A stretch of 64,000 nt of DNA, from contig JAIEOV010000083.1 of the NCBI GenBank assembly GCA_019750135.1, forward strand, positions 16,461 through 80,460, written 5' to 3'. The translations under genes were made by a program, and so were the position numbers. The notes beneath the pieces were generated by a model, which saw only the letters and a program-made list of their open reading frames with translations, was not told the DNA's origin and ran no database searches. Positions 18,378 through 25,673 of the stretch are shown piece by piece. The stretch comes from Reyranella sp. (lineage in GTDB: Bacteria; Pseudomonadota; Alphaproteobacteria; Reyranellales; Reyranellaceae). Every line of letters begins with the position of its first letter. Position 1 is the stretch's first letter.

Positions 18378-19340
18378 TCAGACAGATTGCCGAAGATCCG
18401 CCAGCAGGCGCCGCAAGGCCGCCTTCTCGCGCGCCGGACGGAACAATGGCTTGAGCCGCGCCAATGCCTTGCCCAGCGTCGCGACAAAGTTCGAATCGCT
18501 CTCGAGCCGCTGGAGAAGGCGGGCGAGCGCCTGGGTGTCGCCAACCGGGAAGTAGCCGCGATAGTCGGCGCCGAGCAGCCCGACGTTGCCGTCCACCCGT
18601 GATGCCAATACGGGCACGCCGGCGACGATCGCTTCAGACACCACGTTGGCGCCGCCTTCGCTCAGCGAGGAGATGACCATGGCGTGGCTGCGCGCCAGCA
18701 GCCGGCGCACGGCGGCAGGTGGAACGTCGCCATGCCACTGGTAGCGCGCATTGACGGCCATCTCGGCCTGGGCCCGCCCGGCCCATTCCGCCGTATAGGC
18801 GCGGCCGACCTGCTCGATGCCAATCCGGCTTTCGGCCGGCAGAAGACGCGCTGCTTCCGCGGCGCGCAGCGGATCCTTCACGTCGCGTAGATGACCGATC
18901 ACCGAGACCACGACAGCCCGGCGGCTCGGCAGGCGCGGCTGTGCCAAAGGTGGGGCCGATTGATGGATCACATGGAGGCGCGCGTGCAGCGGGTTGGGCA
19001 CCGCCTTCCAGGCGAGATCGTTCAAGGCGACGAGCCGGTCAGCCCGCTCCATCGACCGCAATGTCGGCCTGGGATCACTGTCGAGGTATTCATAAATGTC
19101 GGTGCCGCTCAGCTGCAGCACCACCGGTCGCGTCGGGAAGCGAGCCTTGAAACCTTCGATCGCGGCGGCGCTGCGCCAGGCATGCACCGCCACCATCAGG
19201 TCGGCGGCGCTGCCGTCGTACTCATTGGCGACGCGCACACGATGACCGAGCTGCCGCAGGATCCCCGCCCAGCGCGAGGCGGCCACGCGATTACCGGTAT
19301 GTGCCGTCGGACCGGACGGTGTGATAAGGACGATCTTCAT
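18378..19340 (-). CDS. senB: Selenosugar synthase SenB (GT-B glycosyltransferase fold)
   Basis: SenB joins selenophosphate to UDP-N-acetylglucosamine to give a selenosugar, the selenium donor for selenoneine. The 320-residue product starts MKIVLITPSGP and has the GT-B donor-site motif E-x7-E (E228 and E236 in SEGGANVVSE). Its identity rests on overall resemblance to the TIGR04348-type glycosyltransferases and on its divergent placement next to a senA-like gene. Its ATG (19340) shares two bases with the senA ATG. A GTG 12 bases upstream is an alternative. A general glycosyltransferase is the fallback. Confidence 0.82.
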   Translation of the reverse strand: MKIVLITPSGPTAHTGNRVAASRWAGILRQLGHRVRVANEYDGSAADLMVAVHAWRSAAAIEGFKARFPTRPVVLQLSGTDIYEYLDSDPRPTLRSMERADRLVALNDLAWKAVPNPLHARLHVIHQSAPPLAQPRLPSRRAVVVSVIGHLRDVKDPLRAAEAARLLPAESRIGIEQVGRAYTAEWAGRAQAEMAVNARYQWHGDVPPAAVRRLLARSHAMVISSLSEGGANVVSEAIVAGVPVLASRVDGNVGLLGADYRGYFPVGDTQALARLLQRLESDSNFVATLGKALARLKPLFRPAREKAALRRLLADLRQSV

Positions 19341-20664
19341 GGACCAGGCCACGCAGGACCACCGCCCGACCAGCGGATCTTCCGCCGGCGAACTGTTGGC
19401 GCAACTGCGCGAGGCCCGTCATCGCACCGAGCGCTTGACGGAAGATCTGTCATCTCAGGAATTGATGGGACCGTACCTCGGCATCGTCAATCCCGTGCTG
19501 TGGGAGATCGGCCACGTCGCCTGGTTCCACGAGTACTGGACCTTGCGCCATGCCGCAGGCCGCGCGCCCCTGATCGAGCGCTGCGACCGGCTGTGGGATT
19601 CGAGCGCGGTGGCGCACGCCACACGCTGGCATCTCGACCTTCCCGACCGCGCCGGCACCTGGCGCTACATGGCCGACGTGCTGGCGCGCCAGGAAGACGG
19701 GTTGGCCGGCGGCATCGACCAGACGGCGCGCTACTTCTACGACCTCGCCATTCGTCACGAGGACATGCATGTCGAGGCGCTGACCTACATGCGCCAGACG
19801 CTGAGCTACGCGCCGCCCCACGACCTCGGCATCGCTGGCCGGCCACACGCCGGCCCGCTGCCGGGCGATGCCGCCGTGCCAGGCGGTCGCTGGCGGCTCG
19901 GCTCGACCGCCGACGACGGCTTCATCTTCGACAACGAGAAATGGGCGCATGAGGCGATACTGAAACCGTTCCGCATCGCCCGCGCGCCGGTGACCAATGC
20001 CGAGTTCGCCGCCTTCATCGAAGCGGGCGGCTATCGGACGCACGAATTCTGGAGCGATGCCGGCTGGACATGGCGCGAGCAGCACGGCGCCGAGCACCCC
20101 GTCTACTGGCAGGGCAAGCGCGACGGCGTCTGGACGGTGCGCCGCTATCGTACCGTCGAGGAGCTGGCGCCGCACGCCCCTGTCGTGTTCGTGAACTGGT
20201 TCGAAGCCGACGCCTGGTGCCGCTGGGCCAAGCGCCGGCTGCCGAGCGAAGCCGAATGGGAAGCCGCGGCGATCGGCCTGCCGACGCCCGACGGCGCCCG
20301 TCTCGCGGACCAGCGCCGTCGCTGGCCGTGGGGCGCCGAGCCGCCGACGCCGGCGCGCGCCAACCTCGACTTCGCCTTCGACGGGACAGTCGATGTCGCG
20401 GCGCTTGCCGAGGGCGACAGCGCCTTCGGCTGCCGCCAGATGATCGGCAATGTCTGGGAATGGACGGCGTCCGACTTCCTGCCCTTCGCAGGCTTCGATG
20501 CCGATCCCTACAAGGACTACTCGCAGCCGTGGTTCGGCAGCCGCAAGGTGCTGCGCGGCGGTTGCTGGGCGACCAGCGCGCGCATCGCCCGGCCGGCCTA
20601 CCGCAACTTCTTCACGCCGGACCGCAGCGACGTGTTCGCCGGCTTCCGGACCTGCGCGATCTGA
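19339..20664 (+). CDS. senA: Selenoneine synthase SenA (EgtB-type non-haem iron enzyme)
   Basis: SenA joins the selenosugar to trimethyl-histidine (hercynine), giving selenoneine; EgtB uses a thiol instead. The 441-residue product has the N-terminal DinB-like helical domain with iron ligands H59 (WEIGHVAWFHE), H140 and H144 (RHEDMHVE) and the C-terminal formylglycine-enzyme/C-lectin-like domain (from about residue 180; GNVWEWTASDFLPF, VLRGGCWATS). AAGGA stands eight bases before the ATG at 19339. The neighbouring senB-like gene favours SenA over EgtB. No hercynine-forming egtD is in the window. Confidence 0.82.
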   Translation: MDQATQDHRPTSGSSAGELLAQLREARHRTERLTEDLSSQELMGPYLGIVNPVLWEIGHVAWFHEYWTLRHAAGRAPLIERCDRLWDSSAVAHATRWHLDLPDRAGTWRYMADVLARQEDGLAGGIDQTARYFYDLAIRHEDMHVEALTYMRQTLSYAPPHDLGIAGRPHAGPLPGDAAVPGGRWRLGSTADDGFIFDNEKWAHEAILKPFRIARAPVTNAEFAAFIEAGGYRTHEFWSDAGWTWREQHGAEHPVYWQGKRDGVWTVRRYRTVEELAPHAPVVFVNWFEADAWCRWAKRRLPSEAEWEAAAIGLPTPDGARLADQRRRWPWGAEPPTPARANLDFAFDGTVDVAALAEGDSAFGCRQMIGNVWEWTASDFLPFAGFDADPYKDYSQPWFGSRKVLRGGCWATSARIARPAYRNFFTPDRSDVFAGFRTCAI

Positions 20665-20669
20665 CGACC

Positions 20670-20888
20670 ATGGATGCCCTCACCGCTTTCGGCCTGTTCT
20701 CCGTGACCACCATGGTGGCCTGCTACGCCCTCGAGGATCGCAGCCATTGGTTCATCCTGGGCTTCGCCGCTTCTTGCGCCCTTGCATCGATCTACGGCTT
20801 CCTCCAAGGCGCGTGGCCGTTCGGACTCGTGGAGGGCGTCTGGACCTTCATCGCGCTGCACCGGTGGCGGGTACGGAAGACGGCCTGA
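20670..20888 (+). CDS. Small two-helix membrane protein downstream of senA
   Basis: A 72-residue protein starting at the ATG at 20670, five bases after the senA stop. It has two hydrophobic segments (about residues 4-18 and 26-45), a central YALEDRSHWFILGF stretch, GFLQGAWPFGLVEGVW, and a basic C-terminus. Similar small membrane proteins occur in many proteobacteria without known function. Tight coupling to senA may be significant or simply positional. Confidence 0.7.
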   Translation: MDALTAFGLFSVTTMVACYALEDRSHWFILGFAASCALASIYGFLQGAWPFGLVEGVWTFIALHRWRVRKTA

Positions 20889-20909
20889 CCTAACACTCAT
20901 TGAGAGCCA

Positions 20910-21161
20910 TCAAAGCCTCTCCCTACCAACGAGTCCAAAGTCGATCTCATCGTGGAGATTGTCACGCCTGATCTCCCCGATGAGGTCGGCAAGATCATAG
21001 AAAGTTGGCCGCAGCGGCTCGATGACGATGCGGCCCCGCTCTTCTCGAATGTCGACGGGATCATCGATTTCGAGCTTTGCTTCCTTAAGAATGTTCGCCG
21101 GAATTCGGATAGAGGCTCCATTGCGCCATTTTTTGACGACCGCTCGCATTGAAGCTTTCAT
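20910..21161 (-). CDS. MazE-type antitoxin without a visible toxin partner
   Basis: An 83-residue AbrB/MazE-fold DNA-binding protein. The N-terminal KKWRNGASIRIPANIL swapped-hairpin motif and the C-terminal DNLHDEIDFG toxin-binding tail match E. coli MazE. The start may be at 21161 or the next ATG (21149). Only 21 bases separate its stop from the end of the convergent membrane-protein gene, so there is no room for mazF; no toxin gene is seen on either side. Confidence 0.85.
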   Translation of the reverse strand: MKASMRAVVKKWRNGASIRIPANILKEAKLEIDDPVDIREERGRIVIEPLRPTFYDLADLIGEIRRDNLHDEIDFGLVGRERL

Positions 21162-21227
21162 TTTGCTGTAACGAACTGCCGATGAATGACGTCTCCCGCT
21201 TGATGCATGTCAAGTTGGAGAAGCGCG

Positions 21228-22109
21228 ATGATCAGGTTGGTATGGCTGGCTGCTTGCCTTCTCTGCGCCGCGACGGCTCTCGCACAGGCGGTGGAATGTC
21301 CAGGCGGCCCGCCAGGATTCATCAAGGCTGAAGGCAGCGGATGCAAACTGTGGAACTTATGTCCGCAGCTTCAGGAAAAGGTCATGTGGTCCGGCGACTG
21401 TGTCGACGGCTTCGCTGAAGGGACGGGCGTGGCGGCGTCGTTCCTGGCCGGCGACCCAGACGATCGTTACGAAGGACATCTCCGCCGCGGCAAGGCCGAA
21501 GGGTATGGTGTCATGACCTGGCCGACCGGCGCGCGTTATGAAGGCGCGTGGGCAAAAGGGGAGCGTAACGGTCACGGCACCCTGACTTGGGAAGACGGCT
21601 CCCGCTACATCGGAGACTGGCGAAACAACGAACCGAACGGACGCGGCGTGGAGACCTGGGCGGACGGGACACGCTATGAGGGCGAGTTTCGCGGCTACAA
21701 ATGGCACGGTCGAGGAGTCTTTACCCGGCTCAACGGAGACCGATATGACGGCGAGTGGCGCAACGGCCGCGCAAACGGACGCGGAGTCATGACGTACTCC
21801 GACGGCCTCCGCTACGAAGGAGAGTGGCGCAACAGTCAGTTCAATGGCCGTGGCGTCTACAGCTTCGTCAATGGAGCCTGGTACGAAGGAGAAGTGCGGG
21901 ACCACGACATCAATGGCTACGGTGTCATGATGTGGCCGAACGGCGCCTGGTACAAAGGCGAGTGGCAAAGCGGCAGGCCTGATGGTCCAGGCACGCTCCA
22001 GGTCGACGCCGATACCTTCACGGGAACGTGGCGAGCCGGTTGCCTCCGACTAGATGGAAGACTCGAGGCCTCGCTCATCACGAGCGACGCTGAATGCAAT
22101 CAACAATAG
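21228..22109 (+). CDS. Exported MORN-repeat protein
   Basis: 293 residues from the ATG at 21228 (GGAG upstream), with a signal peptide ending around residue 19 (ALAQA). The N-terminal mature part has four cysteines. From about residue 80 there are eight MORN repeats of 23 residues with the pattern Y-x-G-x-W...G-x-G (for example RYEGEWRNSQFNGRGVYSF). In bacteria such repeats form elongated beta sheets; lipid or protein binding is inferred. A final unit ends in a disulfide-like pair of cysteines. It is convergent with the next gene, one base apart. Confidence 0.85.
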   Translation: MIRLVWLAACLLCAATALAQAVECPGGPPGFIKAEGSGCKLWNLCPQLQEKVMWSGDCVDGFAEGTGVAASFLAGDPDDRYEGHLRRGKAEGYGVMTWPTGARYEGAWAKGERNGHGTLTWEDGSRYIGDWRNNEPNGRGVETWADGTRYEGEFRGYKWHGRGVFTRLNGDRYDGEWRNGRANGRGVMTYSDGLRYEGEWRNSQFNGRGVYSFVNGAWYEGEVRDHDINGYGVMMWPNGAWYKGEWQSGRPDGPGTLQVDADTFTGTWRAGCLRLDGRLEASLITSDAECNQQ

Positions 22110-22110
22110 C

Positions 22111-23352
22111 TCACGGCTTCTTCTGCAGTCCCCACGTCTCGGCAAGCTGGGCCGCGATGCGCGCCGCCATCATGCGGTTGCCCGGGCTCTCCGCCTTGTC
22201 GTCGCGCCAGTAGTGGATGTGGTCGGCGTAGATCGTGCCCTTCTCGTTGGCGAAGATGTCGCCCAGGTCGTAGATCGCGAGCCCGCGCTCGCGCAGGGTC
22301 AGCAGGCCCGCCACCATCTTGCGATAGATGTCGCGGTAGGAGAGGTCGCCGACGAGGCGCTTCTCGTCGTCGGTCAGGGTCTTGCCATAGGCCGGCGCCG
22401 GCTGGATGAAGAACGCCGACTTGAGATTGTACTCGCGCGCCAGCACCTCGGTGGCGCGCAGGTACTTCTGGTAGAGGCCGAGCTGGACGGCGAACTCGCG
22501 GTCGGCGTCGCGGCGGATCTCCTCGGGCATGTGAAAGATGCTGTTGAGCGTTGTCTTCTTGCTCGACTTGAAGATGTCCTGGCCCTTGGCCGCCTGCTCG
22601 ATGCCGCGCACCACCAGATAGGCCGCGTGGCTGTGGCCCAGCACCGGCATGGCCGCCAGCGAACCCGCCAGCCGCCCCATCACCCAGCCGATGGCGGCAT
22701 CGCCGAAATTCTCGTCGGCGACGAAGGGATTGACCTCGATGAAGTTGCTGAGCGGCCGCTCCAGCCGCTCCTCGGCGCCGGGCCAGAAGAAGTAGTGCTC
22801 GTTGAAGCCGCCGAGATTGACCACGGCATCGACCGAGGTCGCGTACATGGCGAACAGGATGAAGGGCTGCGGCTCCTTCCAGGCGCCGTCGCCGCCGTTC
22901 AGCACCAGCCACGGCTTGCCGTTGGGGCTGACGTATTTCTTGTTCAGCTCCTCCTCGAGATAGCGCGGCGCCGGCGGCGCGGAATTCTGGGCGAGCTGCG
23001 AGGCGACCGAGCCGCCGCTCAGGATGACGGTGTAGCGCTCGGGATTGCGGACCGTCGGATAGTCGGGCCCGTACAGGCCGATGTTGTTGACCCACGGCTG
23101 GCCGCACGGCGGGTTGGCGTGGTGCACGAAGCCGACATAGGGATGCGGATAGAGCGTGTCGACGTAGCGGCAGGTCGTGCCCTTGGTGGCGTCGCGCAGA
23201 TAGGTGTTCTGGGTGCGCTCGAAGAGCTGCGCCGCAGGCGTGTAGCGGCCGTCCTCGATGAACAGCCAGGCGATGGCCGCGAGCTCGATCGCCGCCAAGG
23301 CCAGCACGATACCGAAGAGGGCCGATATCCAGCCAAAAATACGCTGCTTCAT
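22111..23352 (-). CDS. Membrane-anchored SGNH/GDSL hydrolase-like protein
   Basis: 413 residues. A single N-terminal helix (about residues 8-30) anchors a large extracytoplasmic domain. A serine block (VILSGGSVASQ) near residue 113 and a C-terminal YADHIHYWRD give the Ser and Asp-x-x-His of the SGNH family's catalytic triad. A role in modifying envelope glycans is possible but not shown by the sequence. The start codon directly follows the terminator hairpin of the upstream gene. Confidence 0.65.
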   Translation of the reverse strand: MKQRIFGWISALFGIVLALAAIELAAIAWLFIEDGRYTPAAQLFERTQNTYLRDATKGTTCRYVDTLYPHPYVGFVHHANPPCGQPWVNNIGLYGPDYPTVRNPERYTVILSGGSVASQLAQNSAPPAPRYLEEELNKKYVSPNGKPWLVLNGGDGAWKEPQPFILFAMYATSVDAVVNLGGFNEHYFFWPGAEERLERPLSNFIEVNPFVADENFGDAAIGWVMGRLAGSLAAMPVLGHSHAAYLVVRGIEQAAKGQDIFKSSKKTTLNSIFHMPEEIRRDADREFAVQLGLYQKYLRATEVLAREYNLKSAFFIQPAPAYGKTLTDDEKRLVGDLSYRDIYRKMVAGLLTLRERGLAIYDLGDIFANEKGTIYADHIHYWRDDKAESPGNRMMAARIAAQLAETWGLQKKP

Positions 23353-23360
23353 CAGATAAA

Positions 23361-23387
23361 AGTCCGCCCGAACGAGTCGGGCGGACT
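23361..23387 (-). terminator. Intrinsic terminator of the HbpS-type gene
   Basis: A perfect nine-base inverted repeat, AGTCCGCCC and GGGCGGACT with a nine-base loop, is followed on the minus strand by TTTTATC. It ends the upstream gene (23448-23936) and leaves only nine bases before the next ATG, so that next gene must be transcribed by read-through, or its promoter must overlap the hairpin. Confidence 0.75.
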
Positions 23388-23447
23388 ATACCGGCGGAGG
23401 GCCCGGCGACAAGGCGGCGCGATGCCCTACTTGCGCGCCCTGTGTCT

Positions 23448-23936
23448 TTATTTGGCCGCTGCCGCCCCCGCCATCGCAACCTCGGCGTCCTGGTTGGCCA
23501 TCACGCCCGAGACGCCGATGGCGCCGATGATCTTGCCGTCGACGACGATGGGCACGCCGCCTTCCAGCGGCGTGGCGCCCTTGACGGCGAGCAGCCGCAG
23601 GTTGGCGCCGCCCTGCGCGATGGCGTCCTGCAGGGCCTTGGTCGGCCGCTTGAAATTGTTGGCCGTCACCGCCTTGCCGATGGCGATATCGACGCTTGCA
23701 TGCTGCGTCTTGTCGATCTTGGAAAAGGCCGCGAGCTGGCCGGCGCTGTCGACGATGGCGATGGCGACCGGCCAGTTGTTCTTCTTGGCCTCGGCCTCGG
23801 CGGCGGCCATCGCCTTCTTGGCGGCATCGAAGGTGATGGGCGGGCCGTAGGCCGGCGTTGGCGGCGGCGCCTGGGCGAAAAGCGGTGACGCGACGAAGCT
23901 GGCCGCAACGGCGGCCGCGATCATGAGCCTGTGCAT
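23448..23936 (-). CDS. Exported GlcG/HbpS-family protein (DUF336)
   Basis: 162 residues with a signal peptide ending ASPLFAQA (about residue 22). The mature domain has the family's DxxGxLxxxxxxDxxxxxS pattern (IVDSAGQLAAFSKIDKTQHAS), a GGVPIVVDGKIIGAIGVSG strand-turn, and a C-terminal AEVAMAGA helix. Family members bind haem or small ligands, and others are linked to glycolate use. Ligand unknown here. Confidence 0.85.
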   Translation of the reverse strand: MHRLMIAAAVAASFVASPLFAQAPPPTPAYGPPITFDAAKKAMAAAEAEAKKNNWPVAIAIVDSAGQLAAFSKIDKTQHASVDIAIGKAVTANNFKRPTKALQDAIAQGGANLRLLAVKGATPLEGGVPIVVDGKIIGAIGVSGVMANQDAEVAMAGAAAAK

Positions 23937-24087
23937 GGATGTTTTCTCCCTGGTTTCCGTCTCTGCGAACGGCCCGGAGACTATGAACGACGTGTCGGTC
24001 TCGGGCAGTTCAACCAGCGGTCACATTCAGGTGACTCTTCTGCTCGCCCTCGCCGTGAGACGCGTCGGCCCGTCAGGCTCCTCTCCA

Positions 24088-24155
24088 CCGCTAGGGGGAG
24101 AGGTTGGGTGAGGAGGCAACGCACGTCACCTTCACCTTGCCTTTCCCCCTAGCGG
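24088..24155. repeat. Interrupted inverted repeat
   Basis: CCGCTAGGGGGAGAGG (24088-24103) is matched by CCTTTCCCCCTAGCGG (24140-24155), its reverse complement but for one base. It sits in the 425-base spacer between the HbpS-type gene and the ABC ATPase gene and looks like a dispersed intergenic palindrome, not a gene. Confidence 0.7.
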
Positions 24156-24182
24156 GGCAGGGCTGTCGCGTATGGCCATTTT

Positions 24183-24307
24183 CCCGTCATCCCGAGCGGA
24201 GCCGCCCGACGGGCGGCGCAGTCGAGGGACCTCTTTTTGTCGATGCATCAACAAAACAGGTCCCTCCGCTCCGCCTCGCTACGCTCGGCTCCGGTCGGGA
24301 TGACGGG
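24183..24307. repeat. Nested palindromic intergenic repeat with 13-base perfect ends
   Basis: The outer arms are CCCGTCATCCCGA (24183-24195) and TCGGGATGACGGG (24295-24307), a perfect match. Inside are GAGGGACCT (24224-24232) / AGGTCCCTC (24258-24266) and, innermost, TTTTTGTCGATGCATCAACA, which is almost self-complementary. A second partial copy of the right half lies at about 28319-28345. It resembles a small non-autonomous palindromic element. Confidence 0.75.
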
Positions 24308-24341
24308 GTTTTGCCTGCGTAAGACGGGGGAGGAGAAAGAA

Positions 24342-24361
24342 AGAGAGAGAGAGAGAGAGAG
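24342..24361. repeat. GA dinucleotide tract
   Basis: Ten AG/GA units directly next to the stop codon of the ABC ATPase gene. Such tracts are rare in GC-rich bacterial DNA and change length easily. It lies outside any reading frame, so a phase-variation role is not evident. Confidence 0.9.
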
Positions 24362-25663
24362 TCATCCCGGATTGTCGAGGCTGAACACGCCCGTCGTCTC
24401 GTCGTAGGCAAAAGCCTCGGCGTAGCGGCCCCAGCCGGTGACGGCGCGCAGGGTCTGGTCGGCGAACTGCTCGGACATGTGGTCCTCGAGCTCGTCGCGG
24501 AAGCGGCTGGCGGGCGCGCGGTGGTTGCCGCGCTCATCGAGCACCCGGCGGATGTGGCCGGCGAGCGGGACGTTGGCCAGGAGGTGCTGGGCGAACAGGT
24601 GCTTGCGATCGTCGGGCCCGAGATCGACGAAGCGCCGGCCGGCCTCGGTCAGGCGGATGTCACCCTCTGCCAACTCGGCGAAGCGCATCAGGTGCAGGCT
24701 CTCGGCCACCGGGAAGAGATCGTCGATCTCCATCTGCAGGGTCGCGGCGAGATCGGGCAGGTCGGCGCGCCCGCGATAGGGATCGGCTGCGATCGCCTCC
24801 AGCAGGCCGGCCAGCAGGTTGGTGGAGACGCGCGGCAGCAACAGCGAGATGCCGCTGCCCGGCAGCGCATGCGCCGGTAGCTGGGCGGCCGGCCTGGAAG
24901 TCATCAGCGCGTAGATCTCGTCGACCAGCCGGCGGAAGGCCGGATCGAGCCGGTTGCGCGGCTGCGGCAGGTCGACGGGAATCTCGGCGGCGACGCGGCC
25001 GGGATTGGAGGCCAGCACCAGGATGCGGTCGCTCATCAGCACCGCCTCCTCGATGTTGTGCGTCACCAGCAGGATGGACGAGATCGGCAGCCGCCCCTCG
25101 TGCCAGAGGTCGAGCAGATCCGTGCGCAAGGTCTCTGCGGTCAGCACGTCGAGTGCGGAGAAGGCCTCGTCCATCAGCAGCAGCCGGGGATGAACGACCA
25201 GCGCGCGGGCAATGCCGACGCGCTGGCGCATGCCGCCCGACAGCTCCTTGGGATAGGCGCTTTCGTAGCCGTCGAGGCCGATCAGGTCGATCGCCTCGAG
25301 CGCGCGGCGTCGGCGCTCGGCCGGCGCGATGCCCAGCGCCTCGAGCCCGAGCTCGACATTCTCCTGCACGGTCAGCCAGGGAAACAGCGCGAAGGTCTGG
25401 AACACCATCGCGACCTCGCTCGCCGGGCCGGCAACGGCGTGGCCGTCGATGACGACACGGCCTTCGCTCGCCGGCATGAGGCCGGCGATGATGCGCAGCA
25501 ACGAGGACTTGCCGCAGCCCGAGCGGCCGAGCAGGGAGACGATCTCGCGGTTGGCGAGCTTGAGGCTGACGCCGTCCAGCACCAGCAGGCGCTCGCCGCT
25601 GCCCTTGGGATAGGACTGCCGCACCTGGTCGACCTCGACCAGCGGCTGGTTCATGCCATCCAT
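24362..25663 (-). CDS. ABC transporter ATPase with C-terminal AAA-associated domain
   Basis: 433 residues. The nucleotide-binding domain of the nitrate/sulfonate/taurine type occupies about residues 1-260: Walker A GRSGCGKSS, signature LSGGMRQR, Walker B LLLMDEAFSALD and the H-loop THNIEEA. The C-terminal 150 residues form the helical 'AAA-associated' domain found fused to this ATPase subgroup. The gene follows its fused permease by ten bases. The substrate is unknown, as no binding protein is present nearby. Confidence 0.9.
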   Translation of the reverse strand: MDGMNQPLVEVDQVRQSYPKGSGERLLVLDGVSLKLANREIVSLLGRSGCGKSSLLRIIAGLMPASEGRVVIDGHAVAGPASEVAMVFQTFALFPWLTVQENVELGLEALGIAPAERRRRALEAIDLIGLDGYESAYPKELSGGMRQRVGIARALVVHPRLLLMDEAFSALDVLTAETLRTDLLDLWHEGRLPISSILLVTHNIEEAVLMSDRILVLASNPGRVAAEIPVDLPQPRNRLDPAFRRLVDEIYALMTSRPAAQLPAHALPGSGISLLLPRVSTNLLAGLLEAIAADPYRGRADLPDLAATLQMEIDDLFPVAESLHLMRFAELAEGDIRLTEAGRRFVDLGPDDRKHLFAQHLLANVPLAGHIRRVLDERGNHRAPASRFRDELEDHMSEQFADQTLRAVTGWGRYAEAFAYDETTGVFSLDNPG

Positions 25664-25673
25664 GTCGCTCTCC

